From Caldilineaceae bacterium (GTDB taxonomy: Bacteria > Chloroflexota > Anaerolineae > Caldilineales > Caldilineaceae): a DNA stretch of 64,000 nt. Shown in pieces: positions 1 through 8,702 of the stretch. The stretch is taken from assembly GCA_022842065.1 (NCBI GenBank), contig JALHQH010000001.1:248001-312000 (forward strand), given 5' to 3'. Numbering within the stretch: position 1 is the first letter of the stretch; the number at the start of each line of letters is the position of its first letter. The position numbers and the translations under genes are program-made. The notes beneath the pieces were generated by a model. It did not search any database and was not told where the DNA came from. It saw nothing but the letters and a program-made list of their open reading frames with translations.

Positions 1-1041
1 GCGTGTGTTTTCGGTGGTGGCGATCAATTTATCCACCGCATCACCGGTGCTTTTGTTGCCCTTGCTGGGGCGCAGACCAGTCAACAGCCGGTCGAGCACC
101 CGCTTGGCATTGGCCAGGGTCTCATCATTATAGACCACCGGCTTGCGGTAATGCCCCGAAAAGATCACCAACCGCAACACATCGCTGCCATGTTTGCTCA
201 GGAAGTTGTCGATGGTGATCAGATTACCCAGCGACTTGCTCATCTTTTCGCCGGCCAGTTGTAACATGCCGTTATGCATCCAATAGCGGGCAAAGGCTTT
301 GCCGGTCAGACTTTCGGTTTGGGCAATCTCATTCTCATGGTGCGGGAAGATCAGATCGTTGCCGCCACCATGGATATCAATTTCTTCCCCCAAGTGGCGC
401 AGGCTCATCGCCGAGCATTCAATGTGCCAACCAGGGCGGCCAGGCCCCCACGGGCTCTCCCAGGCCGGTTCGCCTGGTTTGGCCGACTTCCACAGGGCAA
501 AGTCGCCTGGATGCTCTTTGCGTTGATCTTCTTCGACGCGAGTGCCACTCAGCGCCTCCTCCAGGCTACGCCGGCTGAGTTTGCCATAATCGGCATCTTT
601 GGTCACCCGGAAGTAAACATCTCCATCCAGTGTATAGGCATAACCGCTTTCACCCAAATCTGTAACCATCTGGACAATCTCTCCCATGGTCTCGCTGACT
701 TTGGGGTAAACATCAGCGGGCATCACATTAAGATCGCCCAGGTGACGCAGATACTCATTCGCATAATGGGTGGCCAATGCGATTGGATCCTGACCGCGTT
801 CGTTGGCGCGGCGAATGATCTTATCATCGACATCGGTAAAGTTGGTGACATAGCGCACTTCATAGCCGCGATAGATGAGGTAGCGGCGGATCATATCAAA
901 GACAATAGCAGCCATCGCGTGGCCAATGTGGGCGTCGGCATAAACGGTGGGGCCACAGACATACATCCGCACCTTACCGGGCTCAACCGTTTGAAACTCT
1001 TCCTTTTTGCGAGTCAATGTATTGTAAAGCTGGAGCGCCAT
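1..1041 (-). CDS. cysS: Cysteinyl-tRNA synthetase, C-terminal part beyond the window edge
   Basis: Charges tRNA-Cys with cysteine in the cytoplasm. The frame is open from an ATG at 1041 down to position 1, so 347 codons are visible and the C-terminus is outside. Class I signatures are clear: [17 protein letters not shown] with the zinc cysteine at about residue 29 and HIGH at 38-41, WHIECSAM and [15 protein letters not shown] supplying the remaining zinc ligands, and [10 protein letters not shown] with KMSKS at 266-270. The gene follows the YacL-like gene on the same strand across a 64-bp palindrome. A yacL-to-cysS neighbourhood is known from Firmicutes (radA-disA-yacL-ispD-ispF-gltX-cysE-cysS), so this looks like a contracted version of that order. 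The identification is secure. Confidence 0.97.
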   Translation of the reverse strand, partial: MALQLYNTLTRKKEEFQTVEPGKVRMYVCGPTVYADAHIGHAMAAIVFDMIRRYLIYRGYEVRYVTNFTDVDDKIIRRANERGQDPIALATHYANEYLRHLGDLNVMPADVYPKVSETMGEIVQMVTDLGESGYAYTLDGDVYFRVTKDADYGKLSRRSLEEALSGTRVEEDQRKEHPGDFALWKSAKPGEPAWESPWGPGRPGWHIECSAMSLRHLGEEIDIHGGGNDLIFPHHENEIAQTESLTGKAFARYWMHNGMLQLAGEKMSKSLGNLITIDNFLSKHGSDVLRLVIFSGHYRKPVVYNDETLANAKRVLDRLLTGLRPSKGNKSTGDAVDKLIATTENTR

Positions 1042-1090
1042 GCGGATAGTTCCGATCTAATGATGAGGACTTAATGAATATTGTGATACG

Positions 1091-1154
1091 TAAAACGTGA
1101 TGCGTAAAACGTGATGCGTAAATTTACGCATCACGTTTTACGCATCACGTTTTA
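1091..1154. repeat. 64-bp perfect loopless palindrome, CGTAAAACGTGATG family
   Basis: The two 32-nt arms are exact reverse complements with no spacer, centred between 1122 and 1123 (GTAAATTTAC). Each arm is itself two copies of a 14-bp word, TAAAACGTGATGCG. The right arm contains the stop codon of the upstream yacL-like gene (1152-1154). It could act as an mRNA 3' stabiliser between yacL and cysS. There is no U-run, so a simple intrinsic terminator is unlikely. Confidence 0.9.
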
Positions 1155-2210
1155 TTCCGGCGTGGCAAAGATCAGGCGACCGGCATTGGTTTGCAGCACC
1201 TTGGTGACCTGCACCAGCACTTCCTGATGTAAAAAGCGGCGGCCATTTTCCACCACCACCATCGTGCCATCATCCAGAAAACCGACCCCTTGGCCGGCCT
1301 CTTTGCCTTCCTGAATGATGTGGAGCGGCAGCTCTTCGCCGGGCAGCAGAATTGCTTTGACGGCATTGGCCAACTCATTGATATTGAGCACCTTGACCCC
1401 TTGCAGGCTGGCAACCCGGTTCAGGTTATAGTCGTTGGTGACAATCGCGCCATCTAGCAGCAAGGCCAGGCTAATTAACTTGTCATCAACTTGCTGGGCA
1501 TCTTGGGGATCCTGATCCAGAAACTCGATCTCCACCTGGCTATTATTTTGCAAGACATCGAGAATCTCTAGCCCTCGCCGTCCCCGATTACGCCGCAGCG
1601 CATCCGCTGAATCAGCAATATATTGTAACTCATTTAACACAAACCGCGGCACCGAGAGGAGGCCGGGAATAAAGCCGGTTTCGGCAATATCCGCAATACG
1701 CCCGTCGATAATCACGCTCGTGTCAAGCAGCAAGCGGCGTTGTGCCCATGTCTTGGCAACGGTGCCATTTGCTGCTTGTCCCTCGGCATTATACAACCGA
1801 AAGAAGGTCAGCAGATCATCCTGCCGCAGGACGGCTACCGCAACGCCGAGGTAGCCAAAGATAATAAGTGCGATTAATGGTAGTATGCTACCAAAAGGAG
1901 AGGGTAATTGTGAAATTGGAAAACTGATCAGTGCTGCGATAAACAGGCCAACCGCTAGCCCAACTGTGCCTGAGACGAGATCACCCGTCGGCACAGCGCG
2001 CAAAGAGTTGCGCGCCGCGCTTGCCGGTGCAATCACGAGCCAAGGCGCAAGTATATAGCCCAATGCACCACCAACAAGGGTTGCTGGTATAATATAGCGC
2101 ATTGAATCGGTGTTAAGCTCAGTCGTGTTTGCCAGTGCAAGACCGAGTTCCCACCCGATAAAGCCGTAGACCAGCGTTCCCAGCACTCGAAGGAGTGACT
2201 CAAAACGCAT
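1152..2210 (-). CDS. Membrane-anchored PIN-TRAM protein (YacL-like)
   Basis: Predicted membrane-tethered RNA-acting protein. About 110 N-terminal residues contain four hydrophobic segments. They are followed by a PIN nuclease domain starting RLLLDTSVIIDGRIADI, with further acidic residues at LNELQY, VDDKLISLA and IVTNDYNLN, and by a C-terminal TRAM-like RNA-binding segment (GQGVGFLDDGTMVVVENG). The order TM-PIN-TRAM is that of Bacillus YacL. An upstream in-frame ATG exists at 2228, but GGGAG lies 8 nt before the ATG at 2210, which gives 352 aa. The stop lies inside a 64-bp palindrome and cysS follows. The family's cellular role is poorly defined. The domain assignment is strong and the function is inferred. 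Confidence 0.9.
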   Translation of the reverse strand: MRFESLLRVLGTLVYGFIGWELGLALANTTELNTDSMRYIIPATLVGGALGYILAPWLVIAPASAARNSLRAVPTGDLVSGTVGLAVGLFIAALISFPISQLPSPFGSILPLIALIIFGYLGVAVAVLRQDDLLTFFRLYNAEGQAANGTVAKTWAQRRLLLDTSVIIDGRIADIAETGFIPGLLSVPRFVLNELQYIADSADALRRNRGRRGLEILDVLQNNSQVEIEFLDQDPQDAQQVDDKLISLALLLDGAIVTNDYNLNRVASLQGVKVLNINELANAVKAILLPGEELPLHIIQEGKEAGQGVGFLDDGTMVVVENGRRFLHQEVLVQVTKVLQTNAGRLIFATPE

Positions 2211-2228
2211 AGCATAATCTCCCGTCAT

Positions 2229-2261
2229 CTTAATTACTGCTTAATTGCTGCTTAATTACTG
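2229..2261. repeat. Three tandem 11-bp repeats upstream of the yacL-like gene
   Basis: CTTAATTACTG, CTTAATTGCTG and CTTAATTACTG follow head to tail with one substitution in the middle copy. They begin 18 bp upstream of the preferred start at 2210, inside the probable 5' leader of the minus-strand gene. A role in translation or regulator binding is possible but unsupported. Confidence 0.75.
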
Positions 2262-2661
2262 TGCTTTCTCGTAAAGCGTATAAAAATTAAGACTTAGGCA
2301 ACCCCAGCTTGTAAAGGCACAAGCGTGCGAACCCTTACGTTTGGAAATGCGTAAGTCCTATGAGTCTATCATTGTGACACAAAACTGAACAGCTGTCAGT
2401 AGAACAATGTACTTTTGCAGGTGATTAACTGGACAGAGAATGATAGCACAGGTACGCCTTCAAATGACGTAGTCGGCAATACCATAGTTCCCACGGCAGC
2501 AAATGCACGCGTGACCGGTCACCCCGCTCTGGCTTGCGGTCAGCATGGTCGCGCCCGATTCTAACAACAGGCAACATGGAAAGTTCAGAACGTTTTGGAA
2601 GGTACAGACTTGTCACCCCTTACGCTTTAACCGATAATAGAACGGCAATTGCGCAATCGTA
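2262..2661. other. Divergent intergenic region with potential alternative hairpins
   Basis: This gap lies between the minus-strand yacL-like gene and the plus-strand PIG-L gene. I see no convincing gene in it. A perfect hairpin lies at 2307-2324 (GCTTGT/ACAAGC). Two 6-bp pairings exclude each other: GACTTA 2291-2296 with TAAGTC 2352-2357, and CTTACG 2334-2339 with CGTAAG 2350-2355. This does not match any riboswitch consensus I can recall. Confidence 0.3.
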
Positions 2662-3552
2662 ATGAAGACAGATTTTATCGATCTAGAATGGCGAACGGAT
2701 ATGCGAAAGCAGCAGAGTTTATTAGGGGTCTTTGCCCACCCTGATGATGAAAGTTTTGGCCCAGGTGGCACATTGGCGCGTTATGCCGCCGAAGGGCGGG
2801 CCGTCCATGTCATTATTGCCACCGATGGCATTGCCGGCTCGGTTGAAGATGCCACCAAAGTTGCCAGCCATGAGACATTGGCCCAGGTCCGCTCCAAGGA
2901 ACTTTCCGATGCGGCGGTGGCCTTAGCCATTACATCAATTTGGTCGCTGCCTTATCGCGATAGCGGCATGCGCAACACCCCGGCCAATGATCATCCGGAT
3001 GCGCTCATCCAACAGCCTGTTGCCACTTTGACTCACGAGATGGTTGACTATATTGAGCGGCTGCAACCCGATGTGATTGTGACCCATGATCCCTTTGGTG
3101 GCTATGGACACCCTGATCATATCCGCGTTTGCGAAATGGTGACGGCCGCCTTTCACCTGGCACGCAGTAATGCAAAAAGGGGTGATGGTTACGCTGGGCC
3201 GCAGAAGCTCTACTACACCGCTTTTGACAAGCGCATTCTTAAATTGGCGGTGCGGCTGATGCCCCTCTTTCGCCAGAATCCGAGCGCGATTGGGCGCAAC
3301 CGTGATATTGATCTGGTCGAGATTAGCCGCTGGGAAACGCCGGTCCATGCCATGGTCAACGTTGAACCCTATTTGGATCGCAAGAGTGCCGCCAGCATCG
3401 CCCACGCGACCCAGTACAGTGGTGGGCCGGCCTTTATCCGCATTTTGCCGAGCATTTTTCGCCGTAATTTTCTCGCCAATGAATCATTTACCCGCGCCTA
3501 TCCGGCACCAAATGGCCGGCTTGAGCGCGATCTTTTTACCGGGGTGCAGTAA
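2662..3552 (+). CDS. PIG-L/LmbE family deacetylase
   Basis: Probable zinc-dependent amidase of the PIG-L fold, which removes N-acetyl groups from sugar or mycothiol-type substrates. The family motif [12 protein letters not shown] stands near the N-terminus, and the second zinc-ligand motif HPDHIRV follows [14 protein letters not shown] about 150 residues on. The length of 296 aa is typical. Neither candidate start (2662 or 2701, MRKQQSL) has a strong ribosome site. The later one is better centred on the domain and would remove 13 residues. The gene is the first of a plus-strand run with DUF951 and Nif3. The exact substrate cannot be read from the sequence; sugar, bacillithiol/mycothiol or antibiotic-type deacetylation are all possible. 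Confidence 0.9.
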   Translation: MKTDFIDLEWRTDMRKQQSLLGVFAHPDDESFGPGGTLARYAAEGRAVHVIIATDGIAGSVEDATKVASHETLAQVRSKELSDAAVALAITSIWSLPYRDSGMRNTPANDHPDALIQQPVATLTHEMVDYIERLQPDVIVTHDPFGGYGHPDHIRVCEMVTAAFHLARSNAKRGDGYAGPQKLYYTAFDKRILKLAVRLMPLFRQNPSAIGRNRDIDLVEISRWETPVHAMVNVEPYLDRKSAASIAHATQYSGGPAFIRILPSIFRRNFLANESFTRAYPAPNGRLERDLFTGVQ

Positions 3553-3607
3553 ACGTTCTTGCGCTTACTTTGAAACCGTTCACACTAAGCAGAACAGAGC
3601 ACGATTC

Positions 3608-3841
3608 ATGGAGATCCACGAACAACTCTTCATTGGCGATGTAGTGGAAATGCGCAAGCCTCACCCCTGTGGCGGTTATGTATGGGAGATCGTGCGGGTC
3701 GGGGCGGACATTGGGCTGATCTGCCATCAATGCCAGCGGCGGGTCCTCTTACCGCGACGAAAATTTGCCCGCCAGGCGAAAAAATTTCTACGCCGCGGCC
3801 CACTGGCCCAAACGGATGCCAACGCAGTGGATGGGGAGTAG
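3608..3841 (+). CDS. DUF951 family small protein
   Basis: A 77-aa protein starting [23 protein letters not shown]. The core matches DUF951: [32 protein letters not shown] followed by a basic [10 protein letters not shown] stretch. Three conserved cysteines (PHPCGG and CHQC) suggest a small metal- or nucleic-acid-binding fold. Family members are often found near DNA replication or translation genes, and their function is undetermined. The ATG at 3608 begins 55 nt after the PIG-L stop, and the Nif3 gene begins 58 nt after this stop, so a shared transcript is likely. Confidence 0.85.
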   Translation: MEIHEQLFIGDVVEMRKPHPCGGYVWEIVRVGADIGLICHQCQRRVLLPRRKFARQAKKFLRRGPLAQTDANAVDGE

Positions 3842-3899
3842 AAGGGTAAATCAGTATATCGGTACATCAGCAAATCGGTCGATCGATAAGGGAGGCGTG

Positions 3900-4652
3900 A
3901 TGAAGCGCGCTGAATTAGTCAGCTATCTGGATAGCTATCTACGCATCAACGAGATCAAGGATTACGGGCCGCAAGGCTTGCAGATCGAAGGTACGGAAGA
4001 GGTCCAACGGGTTGTCGGCCTGGTCGATGCCCATCAACCCTGCGTCGAGGCCGCGCTTGCCCAGGGGGCAGATCTGATGCTCGTACACCATGGCATCTTT
4101 TGGAGTGGCCCCAAGCGGCTCAGCGGCAGTTATGGCCGCCTGGTGCGCACTTTTTTCAACCATAATCTTAATCTCTATGCGGCCCATCTAGCGCTCGATG
4201 CGCACCCAGAGGTAGGCAACAATGCCGAACTAGCGCGACGCCTGGGCTTGGAGATTACAGGATGGTGGGGTAATGCAAACGGGGTCAAACTGGCTGCTTT
4301 GGCCGTTAACCAGCATGGCGTTAAGCTCGACTACCTGGTTGATCGCTTTACCCACCATGTGGGGCCGGTGAAGTTGGTGCAGGCCCACGGCCCGCGCCTC
4401 ATTCATCGCGTCGGCATCCTCAGCGGTTTTGGCGCACGCGAAATCGAGGAAGCCGCCACCTTAGGCTGCGATCTCTATATCACCGGTGAGACAAGCCATG
4501 CCCAATATTATGATGCCGAGAATGCCGGCATCAACGTGCTTTACGGCGGCCATTACACAACCGAAACGGTGGGCGTACAAGCGCTCGGCCATCATCTACA
4601 AGAGCAGTTTGGCCTTGAATTTAGCTTTATTGATCTGCCCACCGGGCTATAG
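3900..4652 (+). CDS. Nif3-like dinuclear metal-centre protein (YqfO family)
   Basis: A 250-aa Nif3/YqfO/YbgI family protein, forming a toroidal hexamer with two metals per subunit in characterised members. Metal-binding motifs are visible: [10 protein letters not shown] and [24 protein letters not shown] in the first half, [10 protein letters not shown] and [18 protein letters not shown] in the second. The start ATG at 3900 has GGGAGG 5 nt upstream; a longer in-frame extension reading into the gap is rejected. The family is annotated as GTP cyclohydrolase type 2 in some databases, but the physiological role is unsettled. The gene is convergent with the selenoprotein gene across a hairpin at 4669-4700. 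Confidence 0.93.
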   Translation: MKRAELVSYLDSYLRINEIKDYGPQGLQIEGTEEVQRVVGLVDAHQPCVEAALAQGADLMLVHHGIFWSGPKRLSGSYGRLVRTFFNHNLNLYAAHLALDAHPEVGNNAELARRLGLEITGWWGNANGVKLAALAVNQHGVKLDYLVDRFTHHVGPVKLVQAHGPRLIHRVGILSGFGAREIEEAATLGCDLYITGETSHAQYYDAENAGINVLYGGHYTTETVGVQALGHHLQEQFGLEFSFIDLPTGL

Positions 4653-4668
4653 GTGCTTGGGTAGGTAA

Positions 4669-4700
4669 CTCGGTAAATTCGGTCATACCGATTTACCGAG
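4669..4700. terminator. Hairpin between convergent genes
   Basis: CTCGGTAAATTCGGT (4669-4683) pairs with ACCGATTTACCGAG (4687-4700), with one bulged base and a 3-nt loop. It lies between the stops of the convergent Nif3 and Rdx genes. It lacks a clear U-tract, so bidirectional termination is only inferred. Confidence 0.45.
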
Positions 4701-4704
4701 CAGC

Positions 4705-4974
4705 TTAATGCCCCGCCACCTGTGGCTTAATGCCCATTTTCTCTTCAAGCAAACGCGCAACTTCGCCAGGCTCGGCATGGCGATTGAGGGCAGTTTTGCT
4801 AAAGATTAGTTGACCATCAACAATGACCTCAAAGCGGCCACCACGAGAAGGGATAAGAGTTAGGGATGCAATCGATGGGGTGTACTTTTGGGTGAGTTCG
4901 TCCGTCAAACTGACGGCGCGTGGGGTGTAGTTTCAAGCCGTACAATATTCAATGCTGACCTTCAGCTTGCTCAT
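4705..4974 (-). CDS. Rdx/SelW-family protein with in-frame TGA, probable selenoprotein
   Basis: Reads ATG at 4974 (AAAGGA about 8 nt upstream), then MSKLKVSIEYCTA-U-NYTPRAVSLTDEL, where codon 14 (4935-4933) is TGA, and continues to TAA at 4705: 89 aa. CxxU followed by N-Y-x-P-R-A is the redox motif of the SelT/SelW/SelH (Rdx) family. The downstream part (IPSRGGRFEVIVDGQLIFSK...EPGEV) matches the same family without a break, so a stop there would remove the active site from a conserved protein. A perfect 6-bp hairpin with a 3-nt GUU loop begins 16 nt after the TGA, with its loop 22 nt after it. This is the place and form of a bacterial SECIS element. The role is predicted to be thiol redox. 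Selenocysteine decoding requires selA, selB and selC elsewhere. A short product starting after the TGA would lack the redox motif. Confidence 0.88.
4902..4916 (-). promoter_or_regulatory. Candidate bacterial SECIS hairpin
   Basis: On the minus-strand mRNA, CCGUCA pairs with UGACGG around the loop GUU. The loop starts 22 nt after the UGA codon. Bacterial SECIS elements are stem-loops directly downstream of UGA with a G at the start of a small apical loop about 16-37 nt away. Position, stem and loop fit that description. Binding by SelB is inferred. Confidence 0.75.
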
Positions 4975-5109
4975 TTGGACTATCCTTTCGGAACTCTCTA
5001 ACCACAACACTCGTCTATTGTAAATGCAATTAGAATTTGTGGCAACCCGGAAAGCAATGTTATAGTGTCCACTATGAAAGATGAGTCATTAAAGGCAACC
5101 TAGACCCCC

Positions 5110-6564
5110 ATGATCGCTGACGTAGCAGCCCCCACGGCAACATCGACGGCAGTTGAAGAGTCGGCGCACACCACCGCGGTTGATCTGGAAATCGCCGAAA
5201 CGGATGCGCTAGCCGACCAAGGTAAGGCGGTAGCGCAAACTGAGGCAGTGAATGAAACCATGCTGCAATCATTCCAGCAGCAATTTCTAGGCCGGCGTCG
5301 TTTTCTAGGGGGCCTGCTGAGTGGTGCCGCAGCGCTCGTGGCAACCGCTTGTGGGCGGGACCGCGCTACCCCAACCCCCACCCTACGTGCCACGCCGACC
5401 GGTACACCCGTTGTGCGTTCCAGCATTCTACCGAACGCGACTTCACCCGCCTACCAATCGCATCTGCCGATCATCCAGAACGAAAGCGGTGCCGCGCTTG
5501 CCGCCGCGCCAACGCTAGAGCCGACCGAGACGCCAACCCCAGACGAACCAACCGCCACACCCGCGCCGACCGCCACACCGACGCCCGTTGCCACCCCCTT
5601 CCCACCGGGGCCACCAAGCAAGTTGGGGCTGGTCGTCATGCGCAACGATCCCCAGATCTTTGAGCTGCTTAAGACCCAAAGCATCCCGGTAATCTGTACC
5701 TTAGAACTAGATGCCAATTTCCTGGCGCAGATCAAGCAGACGGCACCCAACACCAGAATCATTGCGCGTTTGCCCGATAATATTGATCAGATTCAGCTTA
5801 GTGGCTTGGAACCAATTGGGGCAGCGCGCACCTACTTGGAACGGCTGCTGCCCTACGCAGAAGATCCCGCACGCCGCCCTTATATCGATGCCTGGCAGGG
5901 TTACAACGAACCGGTTGCCGCCAATGCGGACGAGATGCGGCGGCTAGCCGACTTCGAAGCAGAACGTGTCCGCCTATTGGCCGCACGCGGCATTCGCAGC
6001 ATCATCGGCAACTTTGGTGCGGGCCAGCCAACGGCAGAGCCACCCTTTGCGCTCTGGGAGCACTTTTTCCCAGCCTTACAGGCCGCCAAAGAGCACGATG
6101 GTTGGCTGGGTTTGCACGAATATTCAGCCCCTACGATCTATCATTTGAGCACCCGTGAAGATCAGGGTCGCTATCCCGGTGTTGCACCCGAGGACACGGG
6201 CTGGTTGACGCTACGCTATCGTCAGGTATACAATCAGCTGCTAAAGCCGGCGAATCTGGCCATCCCCCTCGTCTTTACCGAGTTGGGGGTTGACGGGCTC
6301 GTTGGCAACCACCCTGGCCCAGCAGATGGTAAAGGCTGGCAAGATTTTCAGGGTTGGTGGGCAGAGAATGGCTTTGGACTTTGGGGGCCAGGAGCCTATA
6401 TTGAACAGTTGGTCTGGTTTGATAACGCCATGCGCCAGGATGATTATGTACTCAGCGGCTGTATCTATGCCATGGCCGCCAGCGCCGGCTGGGAATCCTA
6501 TGACATTCTAGGGCCAGCCGCTGGGGTTTTACAACAATATCTTACCGTTCATAAACCGGTGTAA
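5110..6564 (+). CDS. Tat/lipoprotein-type secreted protein with glycoside-hydrolase-like barrel
   Basis: Up to 484 aa. A twin-arginine-like stretch followed by a hydrophobic run and lipobox ([12 protein letters not shown], then ALVATACG) predicts export and lipid attachment at Cys. A Thr/Pro-rich linker of roughly 90 residues follows, then a domain with WQGYNEP (a Glu typical of clan-A glycosidases), GLHEYSAP and FTELGVDG (second candidate Glu). The acid/nucleophile pair at strand ends and the TIM-barrel-like spacing suggest a glycosidase or a carbohydrate-binding relative; the substrate is unknown. The reading frame starts at 5110, but this would put 50 acidic residues before the signal. An ATG at 5260 ([16 protein letters not shown]) would give a normal signal peptide, so the start is unresolved. 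Confidence 0.75.
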   Translation: MIADVAAPTATSTAVEESAHTTAVDLEIAETDALADQGKAVAQTEAVNETMLQSFQQQFLGRRRFLGGLLSGAAALVATACGRDRATPTPTLRATPTGTPVVRSSILPNATSPAYQSHLPIIQNESGAALAAAPTLEPTETPTPDEPTATPAPTATPTPVATPFPPGPPSKLGLVVMRNDPQIFELLKTQSIPVICTLELDANFLAQIKQTAPNTRIIARLPDNIDQIQLSGLEPIGAARTYLERLLPYAEDPARRPYIDAWQGYNEPVAANADEMRRLADFEAERVRLLAARGIRSIIGNFGAGQPTAEPPFALWEHFFPALQAAKEHDGWLGLHEYSAPTIYHLSTREDQGRYPGVAPEDTGWLTLRYRQVYNQLLKPANLAIPLVFTELGVDGLVGNHPGPADGKGWQDFQGWWAENGFGLWGPGAYIEQLVWFDNAMRQDDYVLSGCIYAMAASAGWESYDILGPAAGVLQQYLTVHKPV

Positions 6565-6581
6565 TGGTTAAAGAATGATGG

Positions 6582-6627
6582 GTAAAACGTAATGCGCAAA
6601 ACGGAAATTTCACGCATTACGTTTTAC
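6582..6627. repeat. Inverted repeat of the CGTAAAACGTAATGCG family
   Basis: GTAAAACGTAATGCG (6582-6596) is exactly inverted at 6613-6627, with a second partial copy up to about 6650. It lies between the lipoprotein gene and the next membrane protein gene. It shares its words with the palindromes at 1091, 19550, 47795 and 51829. Confidence 0.8.
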
Positions 6628-6681
6628 GTTTCACCCATTACGTTTCACCAATCTAATCACGACTAGAAATCGAACACGTCA

Positions 6682-7080
6682 ATGCCGATTACTGAAATTC
6701 ATGCCCGCCTGTCCGACACGGCAACTCTGTTTATCGCCTTTATTGGGATCTGGGCAATCTATCTGCGCTTTCGCAATCGTCCCTTGGACAGCAGTTGGTA
6801 TGGTGCGGCGGTGGTAGGGGAACTTTTACTCGTTGCCCAATTCCTGCTGGGGGTCTATCTCTATCTAGGCGTGGGCTTGGGTGCCATGTTGCCGCGACCC
6901 TTTATGCATATTCTCTATGGCATTGTGGCGATTTTAGCGTTGCCGGCCGCCTATGGCTACTTTGGCAATTTGGAAGATGAAAAAGTGAAGGCGTTGGCAA
7001 TGGGTGCCACCGCCCTCTTTTTATGGGGGATTATCCTGCGCGCTTCGCAGGTCGCTACTTATCCTGGCCCTGCGCTGTAA
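6682..7080 (+). CDS. Small integral membrane protein, unknown function
   Basis: A 132-aa protein with about four hydrophobic segments: ATLFIAFIGIWAIYL, GAAVVGELLLVAQFLLGVYLYLG, HILYGIVAILALPAAYGY, and ALAMGATALFLWGIILRA. There is no signal peptide or catalytic motif. Histidine and arginine residues at membrane edges (MLPRPFMHILYG) resemble small heme- or quinone-binding membrane proteins, but this is only a resemblance. There is no recognisable ribosome site before the ATG. I do not recognise the family. Confidence 0.75.
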   Translation: MPITEIHARLSDTATLFIAFIGIWAIYLRFRNRPLDSSWYGAAVVGELLLVAQFLLGVYLYLGVGLGAMLPRPFMHILYGIVAILALPAAYGYFGNLEDEKVKALAMGATALFLWGIILRASQVATYPGPAL

Positions 7081-7092
7081 CCCATTTGCCGT

Positions 7093-7149
7093 AGAATCTA
7101 ATCCATTATTGCCAGTGGCTGGTTTGCCTGTAATGATGCATTAGATTCT
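7093..7149. repeat. Imperfect hairpin upstream of the HNH gene
   Basis: AGAATCTAAT (7093-7102) is inverted exactly at 7140-7149. Further inner pairing (CATTA/TAATG and CCAG/CTGG) makes a long interrupted stem. It may be a terminator for the preceding membrane gene or a leader structure of the HNH gene. Confidence 0.5.
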
Positions 7150-7279
7150 GATCTTGTTGCTTGCTTCGCTGACAAACACCGGTTTTGCAGAAACGCGCAG
7201 GAGACAATCAGGGACCATAGCTGCCCGTTATGGGCGACTGCCCCTTTGCTCTGCGCCGATCATAAACCAGGTGAGGGAT

Positions 7280-7825
7280 ATGTCCAGGCAAGTACTTGTC
7301 TTGAATGCCGGCTACGAGCCGCTCAGTCTGATCTCAGTGCGCCGCGCCATTGTGCTGCTGCTCCATGAAAAGGCGGAGTTAATCGAAGCCACGCAACAGC
7401 TACTACACGGTGCCAATCATGCGCTGCCCGTGCCACTCGTCATTCGGCTGGTCCACTATGTCAGATTGCCCCATCGGCGGGTGCCGCCCACGCGTGGGGC
7501 TGTCATGTTGCGCGATCGCAATACCTGCCAATATTGTGGGATCATGCCGGGCCAGGGCGAACTCACCGTTGACCATGTGATCCCGCGTAGTCGCGGTGGG
7601 GCCCACAGTTGGCAAAATCTGGTGACGGCCTGTAAGCGTTGTAATCAGAAAAAGGGTTCCCATACCCCCGACGAAGCGCTGATGCAACTGATTCGCAAGC
7701 CCTTTGAACCGAGTTATGTGGCACTCGTTTTATTAAGCAACCCCATCGCCGCCCAACGTTGGGAACAGTTGATGGGGCTAGGCCGCGAACGGGCAAACGG
7801 CAGTTGGCCAACAGCCACAGTTTGA
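7280..7825 (+). CDS. HNH endonuclease family protein
   Basis: A 181-aa protein starting [34 protein letters not shown], the standard N-terminus of a widespread bacterial HNH family. The nuclease core contains two zinc-binding CxxC pairs (CQYC and CKRC) around the catalytic segment [13 protein letters not shown] and a downstream NLVTAC. The ATG at 7280 has GGTGAGG just upstream; an extension of the frame to 7154 lacks family similarity. Members occur as solitary housekeeping-like genes and are not tied to a restriction system. No methylase is nearby. The biological role is unknown. Confidence 0.9.
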   Translation: MSRQVLVLNAGYEPLSLISVRRAIVLLLHEKAELIEATQQLLHGANHALPVPLVIRLVHYVRLPHRRVPPTRGAVMLRDRNTCQYCGIMPGQGELTVDHVIPRSRGGAHSWQNLVTACKRCNQKKGSHTPDEALMQLIRKPFEPSYVALVLLSNPIAAQRWEQLMGLGRERANGSWPTATV

Positions 7826-7866
7826 GTGATTTAGTCTAATGAAGGGGTTAGTTTGTTTCTTCTTTC

Positions 7867-7914
7867 GCCAACCAACCAACCAACTAATCAACCAACCAAT
7901 CAACTAACCAACCA
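7867..7914. repeat. Low-complexity CCAA-type tandem tract
   Basis: About 48 bp of imperfect 4-bp repeats (ACCA/ATCA units) end 12 bp before the next start codon. It would produce an unstructured C/A-rich leader with no Shine-Dalgarno sequence. Confidence 0.7.
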
Positions 7915-7925
7915 TCCCATTTGCC

Positions 7926-8567
7926 ATGTCTAATCTTGATGCACGCAAAGAGACGATCAACGCTATTCTCCGGCGCATCTCTGATCTCAACGAACAGTCG
8001 TTGACACAACTTTCCCAATATATCAGCTACCTCAAGTGGCAGGAAGAGTTGTGGAATAGCCTGCTTGATGATGAGGCTGCGCCCTCTGCCGACCAGGCGC
8101 TGATCTGGCAATTTGATTTTCTAGAAGCCTTTCCCGCTGCGCGCAAGGCCGCGACACGGTCACCCAAGCTGATGGAGATCAAGGTTGATCTGGCGAGTTG
8201 TGGCATGGTGCAACAGCTGGCCCTTTGGGAACACCCCCCGGTGATTGGCAGCGCGGTTTGTGAATATACGGTCACAATTCCCGGCGAAGTCGACTCATTA
8301 CGCCTGCGCTTTGGCGTCGGCATTCGCGATGGGGCGCTGATGGAGGGGGATAATCTCTGTGCTTTTCGGGTACTGGTCAATGGCATGCGCGTCTGGAGCA
8401 CAACCAAACAGAGCAATGTCTGGGAACGTTTTGTGATCGACCTACCGAGCCTCTCTGGGCAGACGGCGGTCATTCAGTTCATGACCGATGGCCTGGGCAA
8501 TCCCAGTTGGAATTGGGCCGTTTGGGCCGAGCCCATGTTGCTTGGTTATGGGCCCCGCCCTACGTAA
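7926..8567 (+). CDS. Uncharacterised protein, helical N-terminus plus beta-rich domain
   Basis: A 213-aa protein that I do not recognise. Residues 1-45 form amphipathic helices (KETINAILRRISDLNEQSLTQLSQYISYLKWQEELW) resembling DUF2281-type antitoxin-like helices. Residues about 75-213 are beta-rich (CEYTVTIPGEVDSLRLRFGVGIRDG, FRVLVNGMRVWSTT, WERFVIDLPSLSGQTAVIQFMTDG, SWNWAVWAEPMLL), the pattern of an NPCBM or jelly-roll carbohydrate-binding-like fold. There is no signal peptide, so it is probably cytoplasmic. It precedes the VWA-PP2C-kinase set by 135 bp on the same strand and could belong to it, but no direct evidence links them. Confidence 0.7.
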   Translation: MSNLDARKETINAILRRISDLNEQSLTQLSQYISYLKWQEELWNSLLDDEAAPSADQALIWQFDFLEAFPAARKAATRSPKLMEIKVDLASCGMVQQLALWEHPPVIGSAVCEYTVTIPGEVDSLRLRFGVGIRDGALMEGDNLCAFRVLVNGMRVWSTTKQSNVWERFVIDLPSLSGQTAVIQFMTDGLGNPSWNWAVWAEPMLLGYGPRPT

Positions 8568-8702
8568 TTCCTGCCCTTCCGCCTCTTTGCAACTCATTGC
8601 CCCTGTCACACGTACTGCTATCACATATAACGGACACTCGCTGATGGGTGACCGACGACTGCTGAGTTCCCATGCTCTGTAGACCATAGAAAGTACAACC
8701 GC

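Noticed and set aside
274..1074. Long plus-strand open frame opposite the start of the window
   Set aside because: It is antisense to cysS, whose HIGH and KMSKS motifs are complete on the minus strand. The plus-strand product has no family features.
4705..4908. 67-aa protein starting after the TGA in the Rdx gene
   Set aside because: It lacks the redox motif, and its start (ATG-like only through the internal frame) has no ribosome site, whereas the upstream ATG has one.
7867..7914. Repeated CCAA units as a possible CRISPR array
   Set aside because: Units are 4 bp with no spacers, and no cas genes are present in the window.
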